From positions 1-64,000 of the forward strand of contig DIYF01000106.1 in NCBI GenBank assembly GCA_002427745.1: 64,000 nucleotides of DNA, in the 5' to 3' direction. The position numbers were made by a program, and so were the translations under genes. The notes under the pieces were generated by a model. That model was not told where the DNA came from, did not search any database, and was given only the letters and a program-made list of their open reading frames with translations. Shown here piece by piece: positions 42,516-52,247 of this stretch; the stretch's first letter is position 1, and each line of letters begins with the position of its first letter. This DNA is from Roseivirga sp. UBA6061 (GTDB lineage: Bacteria; Bacteroidota; Bacteroidia; Cytophagales; Cyclobacteriaceae).

Positions 42516-44441
42516 ATGGCCATCAGTAACGAGACGATCAACGAGATAAAAACCCGCGCAGATATTCTGGAAGTGGTGGGTGATTTCGTGGACCTGAAAA
42601 AGGCAGGGAGCAGCTACAGAGGACTGAGTCCTTTTACCAATGAAAAAACGCCCTCCTTTTACGTTTCACCCAGCAAGGAGATATACAAATGCTTTAGTTC
42701 CGGTAAAGGCGGAGACGCCATTTCCTTCATCATGGAGCTTGAGGGCATCAACTATATAGAAGCGCTCAAATACCTGGCAAATAAATACGGTATTGAAGTA
42801 GAGGAAGAAGAGCAGACGGATGAGCAGATTCAGGCCCAGAACGAGCGTGAGTCTCTGTTCATTATTCTCAATTTCGCCAAGGACTACTTCGTGGAGACGC
42901 TTTGGGAGCATGAAGAAGGAAAGTCCATAGGCCTGAGCTATTTCAAGGAACGCGGATTCAGCGAAGAGACGATCAGGAAATTTGACCTGGGCTACAGCCT
43001 TGATACCTGGGACGGCTTTATGAAAGCCGCGGAGAAGAAAGGGTTTAAGCGTGAGATCATGGAGAAGGCAGGGCTTATTCTGGCTTCAGAAAACAAGACC
43101 TACGATCGCTTTCGCGGACGGGTTATGTTTCCCATACATAACGTAGCCGGAAAGGCCATCGCTTTTGGCGCCAGGATTCTTACCAACAATAAGAAGCAGC
43201 CTAAGTACATAAACTCTCCTGAAACAGAGGTTTACCATAAGAGTAATATTGTCTATGGTATCCATCAGGCCAAAAAGGAGATTCGCAATGCTGACCTGTG
43301 CTATCTGGTAGAAGGATACACAGATGTAATCTCCATGCATCAGTCTGGTGTGGAGAATGTGGTGTCTTCTTCCGGTACCTCTCTTACCAAGGAACAGATT
43401 CAGCTCATTGGTCGCTACACCAAAAACATCACAGTTCTTTACGATGGTGATAATGCGGGTATCAAGGCCTCATTCAGAGGGATTGACCTTATCCTGGAGC
43501 ATGACCTGGATGTAAAGGCTGTCGTTTTTCCGGAAGGAGAAGACCCTGACAGCTTCTCACGCAGTATGAGCTCCGAGGCTTTTACGGATTACCTCAAAGA
43601 GAACGCGAAAGATTTTATCACCTTCAAGACCAACGTACTTACGGATGGGGGCAAGAAGGTGGACCCTGCCAGCAAGGTACAGGTAATTCGGGATGTGATT
43701 GCCAGTATCGCCCTGATTCCGGATGGGATCAAACGCTCTGTGTATATCCAGTCCTGTGCGCATCAGCTGGATATTGAGGAGCAGGTGCTGCTCTCAGAGC
43801 TCAATAAGCTGCTGATTACGAAGCAGCAAAAGGAGAGCCAGCAAAGATTCAGGGAAAATGAGCAGGTCGAAGCAGCCAATTACCCCCCTGAACCCGTACA
43901 GGAAGAAGTCAAAGAAACGCAGTATGCTTCCTTCTATGTAGAAAGGGAAACATTGCGCATGCTTGTCAATTATGGCGCAGAGGCTTTTGATGAAGAAACT
44001 ACGATTGCTCAGTTTATTGTTGACGAAACCGGAGATATCAGTTTTCAGGATCCCATGATTGGTAAAGCCATTGGTATGGCCGGGAGTATGCTGGAAGCGG
44101 GACAAAAGATTGGCCCTGATCAGTTTATCGGCCCACAGGACCCCAACATGAGTCAACTGGTGATTGATATGCTGGAGTTGAAGCACTTTATCAGCGATGG
44201 CTGGAAAGACAAGCATAAAATTGACACGGTGCATGAGTCAGAAGACTTGCCGGAAGCCACCTTTAAGGTAGTGTTGCGCCTGAAAAGAAAAAAGCTCGAA
44301 GAGCTGCTGATAAAGACAGAAGAAGACTTGAAATCCAACAAAAACCCACTGGAGCAGGACGAGCTCATGAAAATATACATCCACTATAAAAGGCTTTTTG
44401 ATGAGGTTGGTAAGCAGCTTGGCATCGTGGTGGCCAAGTGA
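42516..44441 (+). CDS. dnaG: DNA primase, zinc-finger ligands mostly lost
   Basis: 641 residues, full-length DnaG. The N-terminal CHC2 region keeps its frame (YRGLSPFTNEKTPSFYVSPS, KCFSSGKGGDAISFIM), but the four zinc ligands are Ser38, Thr41, Cys59 and Ser62 instead of Cys-His-Cys-Cys, so zinc is unlikely to bind. From memory, other Bacteroidota primases show the same SPF / FSSGKGG form, so this looks like a lineage trait. The catalytic core has GRVMFPIHN, the TOPRIM Glu in CYLVEGYTDVISMHQ, and LYDGDNAGIKAS. The C-terminal helical region should bind the helicase. It is divergent from mrp, with a -7 box at 42498. Confidence 0.94.
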   Translation: MAISNETINEIKTRADILEVVGDFVDLKKAGSSYRGLSPFTNEKTPSFYVSPSKEIYKCFSSGKGGDAISFIMELEGINYIEALKYLANKYGIEVEEEEQTDEQIQAQNERESLFIILNFAKDYFVETLWEHEEGKSIGLSYFKERGFSEETIRKFDLGYSLDTWDGFMKAAEKKGFKREIMEKAGLILASENKTYDRFRGRVMFPIHNVAGKAIAFGARILTNNKKQPKYINSPETEVYHKSNIVYGIHQAKKEIRNADLCYLVEGYTDVISMHQSGVENVVSSSGTSLTKEQIQLIGRYTKNITVLYDGDNAGIKASFRGIDLILEHDLDVKAVVFPEGEDPDSFSRSMSSEAFTDYLKENAKDFITFKTNVLTDGGKKVDPASKVQVIRDVIASIALIPDGIKRSVYIQSCAHQLDIEEQVLLSELNKLLITKQQKESQQRFRENEQVEAANYPPEPVQEEVKETQYASFYVERETLRMLVNYGAEAFDEETTIAQFIVDETGDISFQDPMIGKAIGMAGSMLEAGQKIGPDQFIGPQDPNMSQLVIDMLELKHFISDGWKDKHKIDTVHESEDLPEATFKVVLRLKRKKLEELLIKTEEDLKSNKNPLEQDELMKIYIHYKRLFDEVGKQLGIVVAK

Positions 44442-44464
44442 TTTTTTAACAATACTTTCCTTAT

Positions 44465-44472
44465 TACATTTG
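44465..44472 (+). promoter_or_regulatory. -7 box for the ribBA-type gene
   Basis: TACATTTG fits TAnnTTTG, 19 bases before the ATG at 44492. A T-rich stretch (44442-44447) stands at the -33 distance but is not TTTG. Confidence 0.4.
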
Positions 44473-44491
44473 CCTGACTTAAGAAAAACGC

Positions 44492-45622
44492 ATGTCTGAG
44501 AAAATCCAGCTTGACCCGATTGAAGATGCTATTGAAGCCATCAAAAACGGAGAGGTCATCATCGTTGTTGATGATGAGGACAGAGAGAATGAAGGTGACT
44601 TCATTTGTGCTGCCGAGAAAATAACCCCTGAAATTGTCAACTTTATGGCTACGCACGGGAGAGGACTCCTTTGTGCGCCTCTCGTAGCGGAGCGTTGTGA
44701 TGAACTGGACCTGGATCTGATGGTAGGAAAGAACACCGTCTTACACGAAACACCTTTTACGGTGTCTGTAGATCTCATCGGTCATGGCTGTACCACAGGT
44801 ATTTCTGCCAGCGATCGGGCTAAAACCATCCAGGCACTGGTGAATGATGAAACCAGACCGGAGGATTTAGGACGACCCGGACATATCTTTCCGTTGCGGG
44901 CCAAAAGGGGAGGTGTACTCCGAAGAACCGGCCATACAGAAGCAGCTGTTGATTTTGCCAGGCTGGCCGGACTGAAACCCGGGGGTGTACTGATCGAAAT
45001 CATGAACGAGGATGGTACCATGGCCAGGCTCCCTGACCTCAAGAAGGTAGCCGAGCGCTTCAATCTGAAACTGGTATCAATAGAAGATCTGATTTCTTAC
45101 CGAATAGAGCAGGAAAGTCTCATAGAACGTGCCGTGGGCGTAGACTTACCCACAGAGTATGGTGATTTTCACCTGCAGGCCTACAAGCAAATCAACTCTG
45201 AAGAAATCCACCTGGCCATTACCAAGGGAGAGTGGGAGCCTGATGAGCCGGTACTGGTGAGAGTACACTCTTCCAGCACCCTGGGAGATATCTTTGGTTT
45301 TACCCGCGATACAGGAAACCCTATTAAGTACGCGATGCAAATGATTGAGCAGGAAGGGAAAGGCGTGGTACTCTACATGAATCAGGGTGCCCGCGGTTCC
45401 AGGCTACTGGATGAACTCGACAGCTTAAAGAGCTCTGGCAGTGCTGAGGGCAGGTTTGGCGTAAAAATGGACCGCAAAGATTATGGCGTGGGCGCTCAGA
45501 TTCTCAGAGATCTGGGAGTGAAAAATTTACGCCTGATTTCAAACAATCCTCAGAAGAGAGTAGGGTTGGTTGGCTATGGTTTGGAAATCAGCGAATATGT
45601 AGCTTTGCAGACCAAAAACTAG
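44492..45622 (+). CDS. ribBA: DHBP synthase fused to a zinc-less GTP cyclohydrolase II domain (RibBA/RibBX type)
   Basis: 376 residues. The RibB half (1-205) is complete: [64 protein letters not shown], making dihydroxybutanone phosphate from ribulose-5-phosphate. The RibA half (about 210-376) aligns, but the zinc site is gone: the usual HSECLTGD is HSSSTLGD (Ser262 at the Cys position), and the RCDCG block reads TRDTGN (272-276). The usual RQEGRGIGL is NQGARGSRL. It should thus lack cyclohydrolase activity, as reported for RibBX hybrids. A true RibA should exist elsewhere. It follows dnaG by 50 bases on the same strand. Confidence 0.9.
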   Translation: MSEKIQLDPIEDAIEAIKNGEVIIVVDDEDRENEGDFICAAEKITPEIVNFMATHGRGLLCAPLVAERCDELDLDLMVGKNTVLHETPFTVSVDLIGHGCTTGISASDRAKTIQALVNDETRPEDLGRPGHIFPLRAKRGGVLRRTGHTEAAVDFARLAGLKPGGVLIEIMNEDGTMARLPDLKKVAERFNLKLVSIEDLISYRIEQESLIERAVGVDLPTEYGDFHLQAYKQINSEEIHLAITKGEWEPDEPVLVRVHSSSTLGDIFGFTRDTGNPIKYAMQMIEQEGKGVVLYMNQGARGSRLLDELDSLKSSGSAEGRFGVKMDRKDYGVGAQILRDLGVKNLRLISNNPQKRVGLVGYGLEISEYVALQTKN

Positions 45623-45661
45623 GTTTTTACATAAACATTTCGTTTTTTCAATCGTTTGCAT

Positions 45662-46333
45662 ATGTATATGAAACGGTTGATAGTCACACTTTTGTTGATT
45701 TCATCTGCCTTTCAGGTAGAGGGGCAGAATTTTCCATCACAGCAATGGCATCCGGGGGTAGTACACCTCAATAATGACAGTTATGTAGTTGGAGAGGTTA
45801 AATACGATTTGGATCATGATGCAGTACAGGTAAACATCAATGGCACTACCAAGACCTATTCTTCTCAGCAGGTAGCTTCATTCAAGATCAGACCAAAGCG
45901 TCAAAAGAATTTCAGACACTTCTTTACACTGCCTTACGAAAATAAGACGGGTCATAAAACCCCTCGATTCTTTGAAGTGGTGGTAGAGGGCAGGTCTACA
46001 CTGCTGGCCAGAGAGTATGTGGCCACGGTGAGTGCCCGGAACAATACCTTACGTCAGACCAGAAGGATAGGCCTTAACAATCCGTCCAACAGAAACCTGG
46101 GAGGTGGTACACGCACGATACTGGCGCATCGCCTGTATATTGTCAACCTGGATGGTAAAATCCACAAGCTGACAGGCCGTAAAAAGGATTTGTTCTATGT
46201 GCTCGAAGGGCACAATGAGGACCTCAAGTCCTTCATTAAAAAAGAGCGCATCAGGCTGGACAAAATCAACGACATGGCACGCCTTGTCGGGCATTATAAC
46301 TCCATCAGCACTGAGCAGTCACGCGCTTATTAA
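45662..46333 (+). CDS. Secreted protein of unknown function
   Basis: About 223 residues. ATGs at 45662 and 45668 both directly precede a signal peptide (KRLIVTLLLISSAFQVEGQ); either may be used. The mature part has beta-type sequence (SYVVGEVKYDLDHDAVQVNI, ATVSARNNTLRQTRR) and a charged helical end. It has no Cys, no T9SS tail and no family I know. It lies 39 bases after the ribBA gene on the same strand but is probably functionally separate. Confidence 0.65.
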   Translation: MYMKRLIVTLLLISSAFQVEGQNFPSQQWHPGVVHLNNDSYVVGEVKYDLDHDAVQVNINGTTKTYSSQQVASFKIRPKRQKNFRHFFTLPYENKTGHKTPRFFEVVVEGRSTLLAREYVATVSARNNTLRQTRRIGLNNPSNRNLGGGTRTILAHRLYIVNLDGKIHKLTGRKKDLFYVLEGHNEDLKSFIKKERIRLDKINDMARLVGHYNSISTEQSRAY

Positions 46334-46406
46334 TCTTCCTGTTTGCTGCCGCAGAGCTGTCTGGCAGGGTCGGTGAACCAGATCACGATACCCCTTTAAG
46401 AACATG

Positions 46407-46428
46407 CGAAAAAAACTGCTTTTTTCGT
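46407..46428 (+). terminator. Terminator-like A/T hairpin
   Basis: CGAAAAAA and TTTTTTCG form an inverted repeat around a 5-base centre, after the secreted hypothetical and before surE. The T-rich right arm could act as a terminator. Confidence 0.5.
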
Positions 46429-46483
46429 TGCGAATGTAACTGAGCTTTCGAACTTGGACATTCAAATTTAGCCCTCCCGAATT

Positions 46484-47260
46484 ATGTCCAGACCTTTGAT
46501 ATTAATCTCCAATGACGATGGTATTACCTCACGCGGCATCCGTGTACTGGTAGAAGTAATGGCCGAACTGGGAGAGGTGGTAGTGGTAGCACCTGATAGC
46601 CCGCAGTCAGGTATGGGGCATGCCATTACCATTGGCGATACCCTTCGCTTATTTGAGACAAATCTTTTTCAGGACCTTGAAGTGATTTCCTACAAGTGTT
46701 CCGGTACGCCCGCGGACTGTATTAAGCTGGCAAAGCATCATGTTTTCAAAGACCGCAGTCCGGACCTTGTGGTCAGTGGCATTAATCATGGAAGTAATCT
46801 GGCGGTGAGTGTACTTTATTCAGGTACTATGTCAGCTGCCATGGAGGGTGCCATTGAGGGCTTCCCGTCCATAGGGTTCAGCCTCTGTGACTTTTCTCAT
46901 AAGGCCGACTTTGAACATACCCGTGAGCCGGTCAGGCATATCGCCAATGAAGTATTGACGAAAGGCCTGGCCAAAGGCATTGCGCTGAACGTAAACATTC
47001 CTCCCAAGCAGAATGAAAAGCTGAGAGGGATAAAAGTATGCCGACAGGCCCGGGCTCACTGGGAAGAGGAGTTTGATCAGCGAAAAGATCCTTACGGCCG
47101 ACCCTACTTCTGGTTATCCGGCAACTTTGTCAATAATGATAAGGGAGAGGATACGGATGTGTGGGCCGTTGATCACAACTATGTATCCATAGTACCTTGT
47201 CAATATGATATGACAGCCCATCACACCATTGCCCAGATCAATGATGAGTGGGACGTGTAA
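46484..47260 (+). CDS. surE: 5'/3'-nucleotidase SurE
   Basis: 258 residues, typical SurE length. Metal-binding ISNDDGITSRGI (Asp8, Asp9), VVVAPDSPQSGMGHAITIG, YKCSGTPADCIKLA, and DLVVSGINHGSNLAVSVLYS with SGTMSAAMEGA. It dephosphorylates nucleoside monophosphates, and polyphosphate in some species, in the cytoplasm. The product of one of its reactions feeds nucleoside salvage. It is a single gene between two gaps of about 150-210 bases. Confidence 0.94.
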   Translation: MSRPLILISNDDGITSRGIRVLVEVMAELGEVVVVAPDSPQSGMGHAITIGDTLRLFETNLFQDLEVISYKCSGTPADCIKLAKHHVFKDRSPDLVVSGINHGSNLAVSVLYSGTMSAAMEGAIEGFPSIGFSLCDFSHKADFEHTREPVRHIANEVLTKGLAKGIALNVNIPPKQNEKLRGIKVCRQARAHWEEEFDQRKDPYGRPYFWLSGNFVNNDKGEDTDVWAVDHNYVSIVPCQYDMTAHHTIAQINDEWDV

Positions 47261-47471
47261 CCTGATAGCTCATATATTTTCGATTACACTCCCTGGTGTA
47301 TCTTCTCAACTTTGGCTTGTTCGGTAATTTGTTTTCAGAAAGTTCCACCGGATATCACTTTTCATGAAAGGTTAACAGTGCCTTTGATTCTTAATGCTGT
47401 CATAGCAATGCACTAACGCTGCCACAATGCGCCCGATGTAATTTTCGGCCTTTAAAAGCAAAAGGACGAAA

Positions 47472-50051
47472 ATGCAGAGAACGATACTATTATTATTTAT
47501 TTGCCTGATCCCTCAGATGGTTTGGGCTCAGAATGCCGGAAGTCTGGCCGGAACAGTAAAGGATGAGGCAGGAGATTTTATCCCCGGAGCTACGGTGGCT
47601 ATAAAAGGCACAGATCGCGGTGCTATTACAAATGCCAACGGACAGTATGTTATTCAGAATTTAAACGCGGGCAATTATGAAGTAGTAATCAGCTTTGTTG
47701 GCTATCAGAGCGTAGAGCAGACGGTTTCCATAAGCTCAGGTGAGAGATTTGTGCTGGATGCTACACTGTTACCGGCCAACATTCTCCTGGAAGGACTGGT
47801 GGTGACCTCACAGAGAAGAAGTCAGGTGGTGAAGGATGTGCCGATTGCGGTGACCTCGCTGGGTGCTGATTTTCTTTCCAGAACCAATACTTTCGAGTTC
47901 GATGCCCTGTCTGAGTTCGTTCCCGGACTGCAGGTGCAGATTCAGAGTACCAACAATCCCGGTTTTGTGGTCAGAGGTATCACCAGTGACAGCGGAGATT
48001 CTAGGGTAGAACCGAGGGTTTCTGTATTTCAGGACGGTGTTTCCATTAGCAAATCACGCGGCTCGGTAGTAGAACTGTATGATCTCGAAAGAACAGAAGT
48101 ACTGAAAGGTCCGCAAGGGACACTTTTTGGCAGAGGTGCACAGATTGGTGCGATTCATCTGATTCAGAACAAGGCCAGAAAGAACTACTCATCTAATATC
48201 AAATTTGGTGTAGGTAACCTGGGACAGACACTGGCAACAGGACATGTAAATGTACCGGTGAGCGATAATCTGTATTTAAGAGTTGCCGGTATCTATAACT
48301 ACCGCGATGGCTTCATTGATAATGTATCGGGTGGCGACCTGAACGGAAAAGAAACGGCAGCGGGAAGGCTGGCTCTTAAATACCTGCCGGGCAAAAACAC
48401 TTCCGTTGATTTTATCTTTAACTACCAAAATGACACGCCTCCGGGTACTTCATTTAAGAGTGGTACCTATGCACCGGCAGGGGGAGACCTGAGCCCGAAC
48501 AGCCGTGCCGACCTGGAAAGAGGGGAGGCCTTAGGGCTCGACCGCTCGGTATGGGGAGCTACGGCTATTGTAAATCACACCCTGAGTCCTTCCTGGGACC
48601 TTACATCTATCACCGCCTACCGTGAGTTTGATTCCTACGAGTCGTTTGACGCAGATGGAACGGTGGCCGATGTGCTCTGGTTTGCAGAAGATTCCCGGGG
48701 CAAACAATTCAGCCAGGAGCTCAGGTTCAATTTTGGCAACGAATCTAAGTTCAGGGGCTTTACAGGTCTGGGGTATTTTTATGAAGACGGTTCTCAGGCA
48801 GTACCCTATTCAGGCGATGAAAGAAGCCTCTATGCCTTATTTTCTCCTTTTTTGCGCGGTAGTATACAGGGTAACCCCGATTTACCTGACGCTGTCAAAG
48901 CCGCTTTGCTGACAGCCATCCCTTTCGAACCCCTGGTGGTTAACGGACAGGCCAACCTGGTATCTAATATTCCTAACGTACCGGCCGTATTCGGCCCGCT
49001 GGCAGGTCTGGCCCTGAAAACGAACCATGAGGAAGTCTCTACCAATTTTGGTGAGAACTACGCATTTGAAATTTTCGCAGACGGTACGCTCGATTTGACG
49101 GATGAGTTGAGTGTCACAGCAGGTATCAGAGGTACCTATGAGAATATTACCGGAGCACTGGATGTACCGGCTGCCACGAACCCCGGTACACTGGGATTCC
49201 TGTTAACTGGCGGATCGGCCAACAATATCTTTACCCCAACGAATGGCAGAATCGAATCGAATGCTGAGTTTCTCTCTGCGGTAGGACGACTGGCCGTAGA
49301 TTATAAGTTGAGCAGAGATATTACCCTTTTCGGTAACATCGCCCGGGGTCGCAGACCCAATGTGGTTCAGGTAACCGCAGGTGGTACCAATGTACTGAAT
49401 GCCGAAACCGTCTGGAGTTATGAGGCCGGTTTCAAGTCTTTGAGTATGGGCGACAGACTTCAGTTTGATTTCAACGCCTATATCTATGACTACAATAACT
49501 TCCAGACGAGCATAGCTATTGCCGATCAGTCAGGGTTTAGAATTGAGACCAGAGATGCAGGTAAGTCTTCTGCCACAGGCGTGGAAGTAGCCGCGCAGTA
49601 TGCCTTTACCAAAGATATCAGTGCTTTTGCCAACTATGGTTATATCGATGCTTCATTTGATGATACGGATGCTGATGGCAATGCTCAGAACCTGGCAGGC
49701 AATACTTTCAGGCTGACTCCGAAGCATTCTTACTCTGCCGGTCTTGATTTGAATTTACCCGTAGCTGAGAAGGTAGCAATGTATTTCAGGCCTACCTATA
49801 GCTACAAATCGCGCGTGTTCTTTGAAGAAACCAATGTTGCCGGTATTGAGCAGGAAGGATATGGTTTGTTGAACCTTCGTCTGGGAGCCAATTTCAACCA
49901 AAAGTATGACATCATGTTTTTCGCCAATAATGCGCTGGATGAAGAGTTCATCATTGATGCCGGCAATACCGGAGGAGCTTTTGGGATTCCCACCTTTATA
50001 GCCGGACCTCCGAGACTGATCGGAGCACAGTTCAGCATCACCTTAAAATAG
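47472..50051 (+). CDS. TonB-dependent receptor without STN domain
   Basis: 859 residues. The signal peptide ends near VWAQN. A carboxypeptidase-regulatory domain lies at 24-100 (LAGTVKDEAGDFIPGATVAI). The plug (about 110-230) has VTSQRRSQVVKDVPIAVTSL and VLKGPQGTLFGRGAQIGAIH, a form close to iron-complex and vitamin receptors of the TIGR01782-free type. The barrel ends in GAQFSITLK. There is no sigma/anti-sigma or SusD next to it. Substrate is unknown. It is smaller than the receptor at 10480 and probably unrelated in function. Confidence 0.9.
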   Translation: MQRTILLLFICLIPQMVWAQNAGSLAGTVKDEAGDFIPGATVAIKGTDRGAITNANGQYVIQNLNAGNYEVVISFVGYQSVEQTVSISSGERFVLDATLLPANILLEGLVVTSQRRSQVVKDVPIAVTSLGADFLSRTNTFEFDALSEFVPGLQVQIQSTNNPGFVVRGITSDSGDSRVEPRVSVFQDGVSISKSRGSVVELYDLERTEVLKGPQGTLFGRGAQIGAIHLIQNKARKNYSSNIKFGVGNLGQTLATGHVNVPVSDNLYLRVAGIYNYRDGFIDNVSGGDLNGKETAAGRLALKYLPGKNTSVDFIFNYQNDTPPGTSFKSGTYAPAGGDLSPNSRADLERGEALGLDRSVWGATAIVNHTLSPSWDLTSITAYREFDSYESFDADGTVADVLWFAEDSRGKQFSQELRFNFGNESKFRGFTGLGYFYEDGSQAVPYSGDERSLYALFSPFLRGSIQGNPDLPDAVKAALLTAIPFEPLVVNGQANLVSNIPNVPAVFGPLAGLALKTNHEEVSTNFGENYAFEIFADGTLDLTDELSVTAGIRGTYENITGALDVPAATNPGTLGFLLTGGSANNIFTPTNGRIESNAEFLSAVGRLAVDYKLSRDITLFGNIARGRRPNVVQVTAGGTNVLNAETVWSYEAGFKSLSMGDRLQFDFNAYIYDYNNFQTSIAIADQSGFRIETRDAGKSSATGVEVAAQYAFTKDISAFANYGYIDASFDDTDADGNAQNLAGNTFRLTPKHSYSAGLDLNLPVAEKVAMYFRPTYSYKSRVFFEETNVAGIEQEGYGLLNLRLGANFNQKYDIMFFANNALDEEFIIDAGNTGGAFGIPTFIAGPPRLIGAQFSITLK

Positions 50052-50091
50052 TAATACAGATAGAGTTTGCTCTTTATCTCTACGTGTGGAG

Positions 50092-50115
50092 GGGAGGTCT
50101 TGAAGAAGATCTCCC
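50092..50115. terminator. Bidirectional terminator between converging genes
   Basis: GGGAGGTCTT pairs with AAGATCTCCC (one G-T) around GAAG, followed by TTCATTTTT. It lies between the receptor and the converging TlpA-like gene. Confidence 0.7.
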
Positions 50116-50122
50116 TTCATTT

Positions 50123-51085
50123 TTACAGGTACTTCCCGATTTTTTTGGGTGGCTTGTGCCAGGTTTTGATCAGCTTGCCCGATTTATCAAAGAGGGCATA
50201 TGTGGGGAAAACCTTAATGTTAAATCGCTTGTAAATCACACCTTTCTCATCCCACAGACTATTCCAGACAATCTGAGCCTTAAGTTTTGGAGTTACTTTG
50301 GTCCATGTTTCATAAGTAGGATCATCCCACATCGTAAGCATATCCAGCTGATCTCCGTACTCCTCATGAATGGCGACCATTTTAGGAATATCCATCAGGC
50401 AGGGTCTGCAACTCGAAGAGGAAAAATCAATGAGGATGGGTTTCTCACCGCTTAGCTCAATCCGTTGTTCCTCCCTGGCTTTGTTGGTAGCTGTCAGATG
50501 GGAAAACACTTTCGTATCCGGGTCGTAGCCCACCAGCTTTTGTTCTTCCATATAGCTGGTCAGGCTCCTGAAAGCCCAAAAGTCACGAACACTGTCGGGA
50601 GCTTTTTCTACCAGCTGGGTCAGGTACTTATTTTTCAGGAAGCTTCTTTGCCTGTTCAGATACACCATATATGGCTGGGAGTAAGCCAGCTCAGCTTCTT
50701 TGACAGGATCTGGTTTTTTGTTCTGATCAATCTGATCGGTGATGACCTGTAAATCTGAATATGGAACAGGGTTGATGGTTTTCTCCTGAATCGACCCTTT
50801 GATTACCAAATCTGATTGTTCCACCCAGATCATCTTTTGAGTAGTGAACTTGTGTTTGTTCAGCGTTCTTATTTCGATGATGGTAGGAAGGCTCTTTACT
50901 TTCAGCGAAATCACCTTCTTTTCAACCGGAATGCGCCTGCTGTAACTGGCATACTTGATGAATATCTTTTCTTCGGGAAAACCGGTAATGTCCAGTTGGC
51001 TAAGGTTAATGTTTACGGTAGTTTCCTGTGCAAAGCAGGGAAATGAAAGCAAAAGGCAGAGAGCGATGGTGAATATGCTGCGCAT
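50123..51085 (-). CDS. Exported TlpA/thioredoxin-like protein
   Basis: 320 residues, signal peptide ending near PCFAQ. The N-terminal 200 residues are beta- and then helix-rich, as in DUF4369-type Bacteroidota thioredoxins. The C-terminal thioredoxin domain has LIDFSSSSCRPCLMDIPKM with the redox pair Cys226/Cys229 and a cis-Pro region KVFPTYALFDKSGK. It acts as a periplasmic thiol-disulfide protein. It is divergent from the membrane protein at 51227. Confidence 0.87.
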   Translation of the reverse strand: MRSIFTIALCLLLSFPCFAQETTVNINLSQLDITGFPEEKIFIKYASYSRRIPVEKKVISLKVKSLPTIIEIRTLNKHKFTTQKMIWVEQSDLVIKGSIQEKTINPVPYSDLQVITDQIDQNKKPDPVKEAELAYSQPYMVYLNRQRSFLKNKYLTQLVEKAPDSVRDFWAFRSLTSYMEEQKLVGYDPDTKVFSHLTATNKAREEQRIELSGEKPILIDFSSSSCRPCLMDIPKMVAIHEEYGDQLDMLTMWDDPTYETWTKVTPKLKAQIVWNSLWDEKGVIYKRFNIKVFPTYALFDKSGKLIKTWHKPPKKIGKYL

Positions 51086-51226
51086 AACAGAATGGTTTTA
51101 GTTTTTGAACGACCCTCTAAAATACGATTTATATACGTTAATGATTCAGAGCCTATACCCGGGAAGAAAGTCAGGACCTCTGTTAGTCATAGAACTCTGA
51201 TTTATTCAAGACCGTATGACCCTAAT

Positions 51227-51808
51227 ATGTCCATTACATCCGTTATGCTTTTTGTCCACAGCAGTCCTCCTGACAGACCTGAAAATTACTTTCCGATGGT
51301 CTATTATTTGGGCTTTGGTCTTATACTATCGTTAGTTTTGATGTCCATGGCCAGAGAAAAGATGCACAAAAGAGTCTCTTATCTGTTCAACTTTGGTTTT
51401 GCCATGTTGGTTTTACCTGTAGTTTTCTTTACATGGCGAATCATTGACCTGAATAAGTTTTCCAGTGATTTCTTCATGTTGGCACTTGTTTTTATGGTAC
51501 TGGGTGCCATTGGATTAATCGCCCTCGGTTCAAAAAAGGAGGCTTCCTTAACTCATAGGTATGTATACCTCTCGATAGGACTTGTATTTGGTGCCATAGT
51601 GCTTTTTGGGCTGTTGGACTTCAGTACAATGTTTGATCTTCTTATCGCACCTCACAGATGGTGGATTATTTTCGTTCCGCTAGCATCAGTATTCGCTCTT
51701 ATCTTCGAGCGAAAGATTAACAGAGATAGTTTGTCCATATTGTCAGTTCCATGGACTGGGTTAGTGCTGTTACTTATTGTGGTTCTGGGTTTCAGCCAGA
51801 ATCAATAG
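51227..51808 (+). CDS. Integral membrane protein, unknown
   Basis: 193 residues from the ATG at 51227. The open frame extends to 51092, only 6 bases from the divergent gene start, and that extra part is polar and unlikely. About five membrane segments (YYLGFGLILSLVLMSM, YLFNFGFAMLVLPVVFFTW, FFMLALVFMVLGAIGLIAL, YLSIGLVFGAIVLFGLL, WWIIFVPLASVFALIF) plus a final hydrophobic end. No family recognised. Confidence 0.6.
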   Translation: MSITSVMLFVHSSPPDRPENYFPMVYYLGFGLILSLVLMSMAREKMHKRVSYLFNFGFAMLVLPVVFFTWRIIDLNKFSSDFFMLALVFMVLGAIGLIALGSKKEASLTHRYVYLSIGLVFGAIVLFGLLDFSTMFDLLIAPHRWWIIFVPLASVFALIFERKINRDSLSILSVPWTGLVLLLIVVLGFSQNQ

Positions 51809-51816
51809 TAGAAACC

Positions 51817-52239
51817 CTAAGGCTTTACATTCCCCGCTTCATCCAGTGGCAGGTAAGGATTAAAGGCAATCTCCCAGAGATTGTCATCCGGGTCAGCAAT
51901 ATAACCGCTGTAACCACCCCAGAAGACTTCTTCGGGCTCCTTGACAATCTTCACACCTTTTTGTCTGAGATCAGCAAAAACTTCATCCACCTCGTCTTTA
52001 CTCCGGGTGTTATAGGCGAGACTAAAGGCTTTAAAGCCTGAGCCTTCGGGTGATACTCCGGCATCTTCAGCCAGCTTATCCTTGGGGTAGAGTGAGAGCA
52101 GTATACCGTTGAGCTGCATAAAAGTGATGCTCTCGTTACTTGAAGAGAGTTTTGTCCAGCCTAAAGTATTCTGATAAAAATCGTTGGCCGCTGTCAGGTC
52201 ATTTACTCCGAGGCCTACAATGGTGAGTCTTTGTTGCAT
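51817..52239 (-). CDS. VOC-superfamily (glyoxalase/dioxygenase-like) protein
   Basis: 140 residues. The two beta-alpha-beta-beta-beta halves of the VOC fold are visible: LTIVGLGVNDLTAANDFYQN with LGWTKLSS, then SGFKAFSLAYNTRSKDEVDE and YSGYIADPDDNLWEIAFNP, where Glu near the end is a usual metal ligand. The common first His ligand (near residue 8) is replaced by Gly, so catalytic metal binding is doubtful. It is convergent with the membrane protein, 8 bases apart. Confidence 0.85.
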   Translation of the reverse strand: MQQRLTIVGLGVNDLTAANDFYQNTLGWTKLSSSNESITFMQLNGILLSLYPKDKLAEDAGVSPEGSGFKAFSLAYNTRSKDEVDEVFADLRQKGVKIVKEPEEVFWGGYSGYIADPDDNLWEIAFNPYLPLDEAGNVKP

Positions 52240-52247
52240 AAGTGTGG

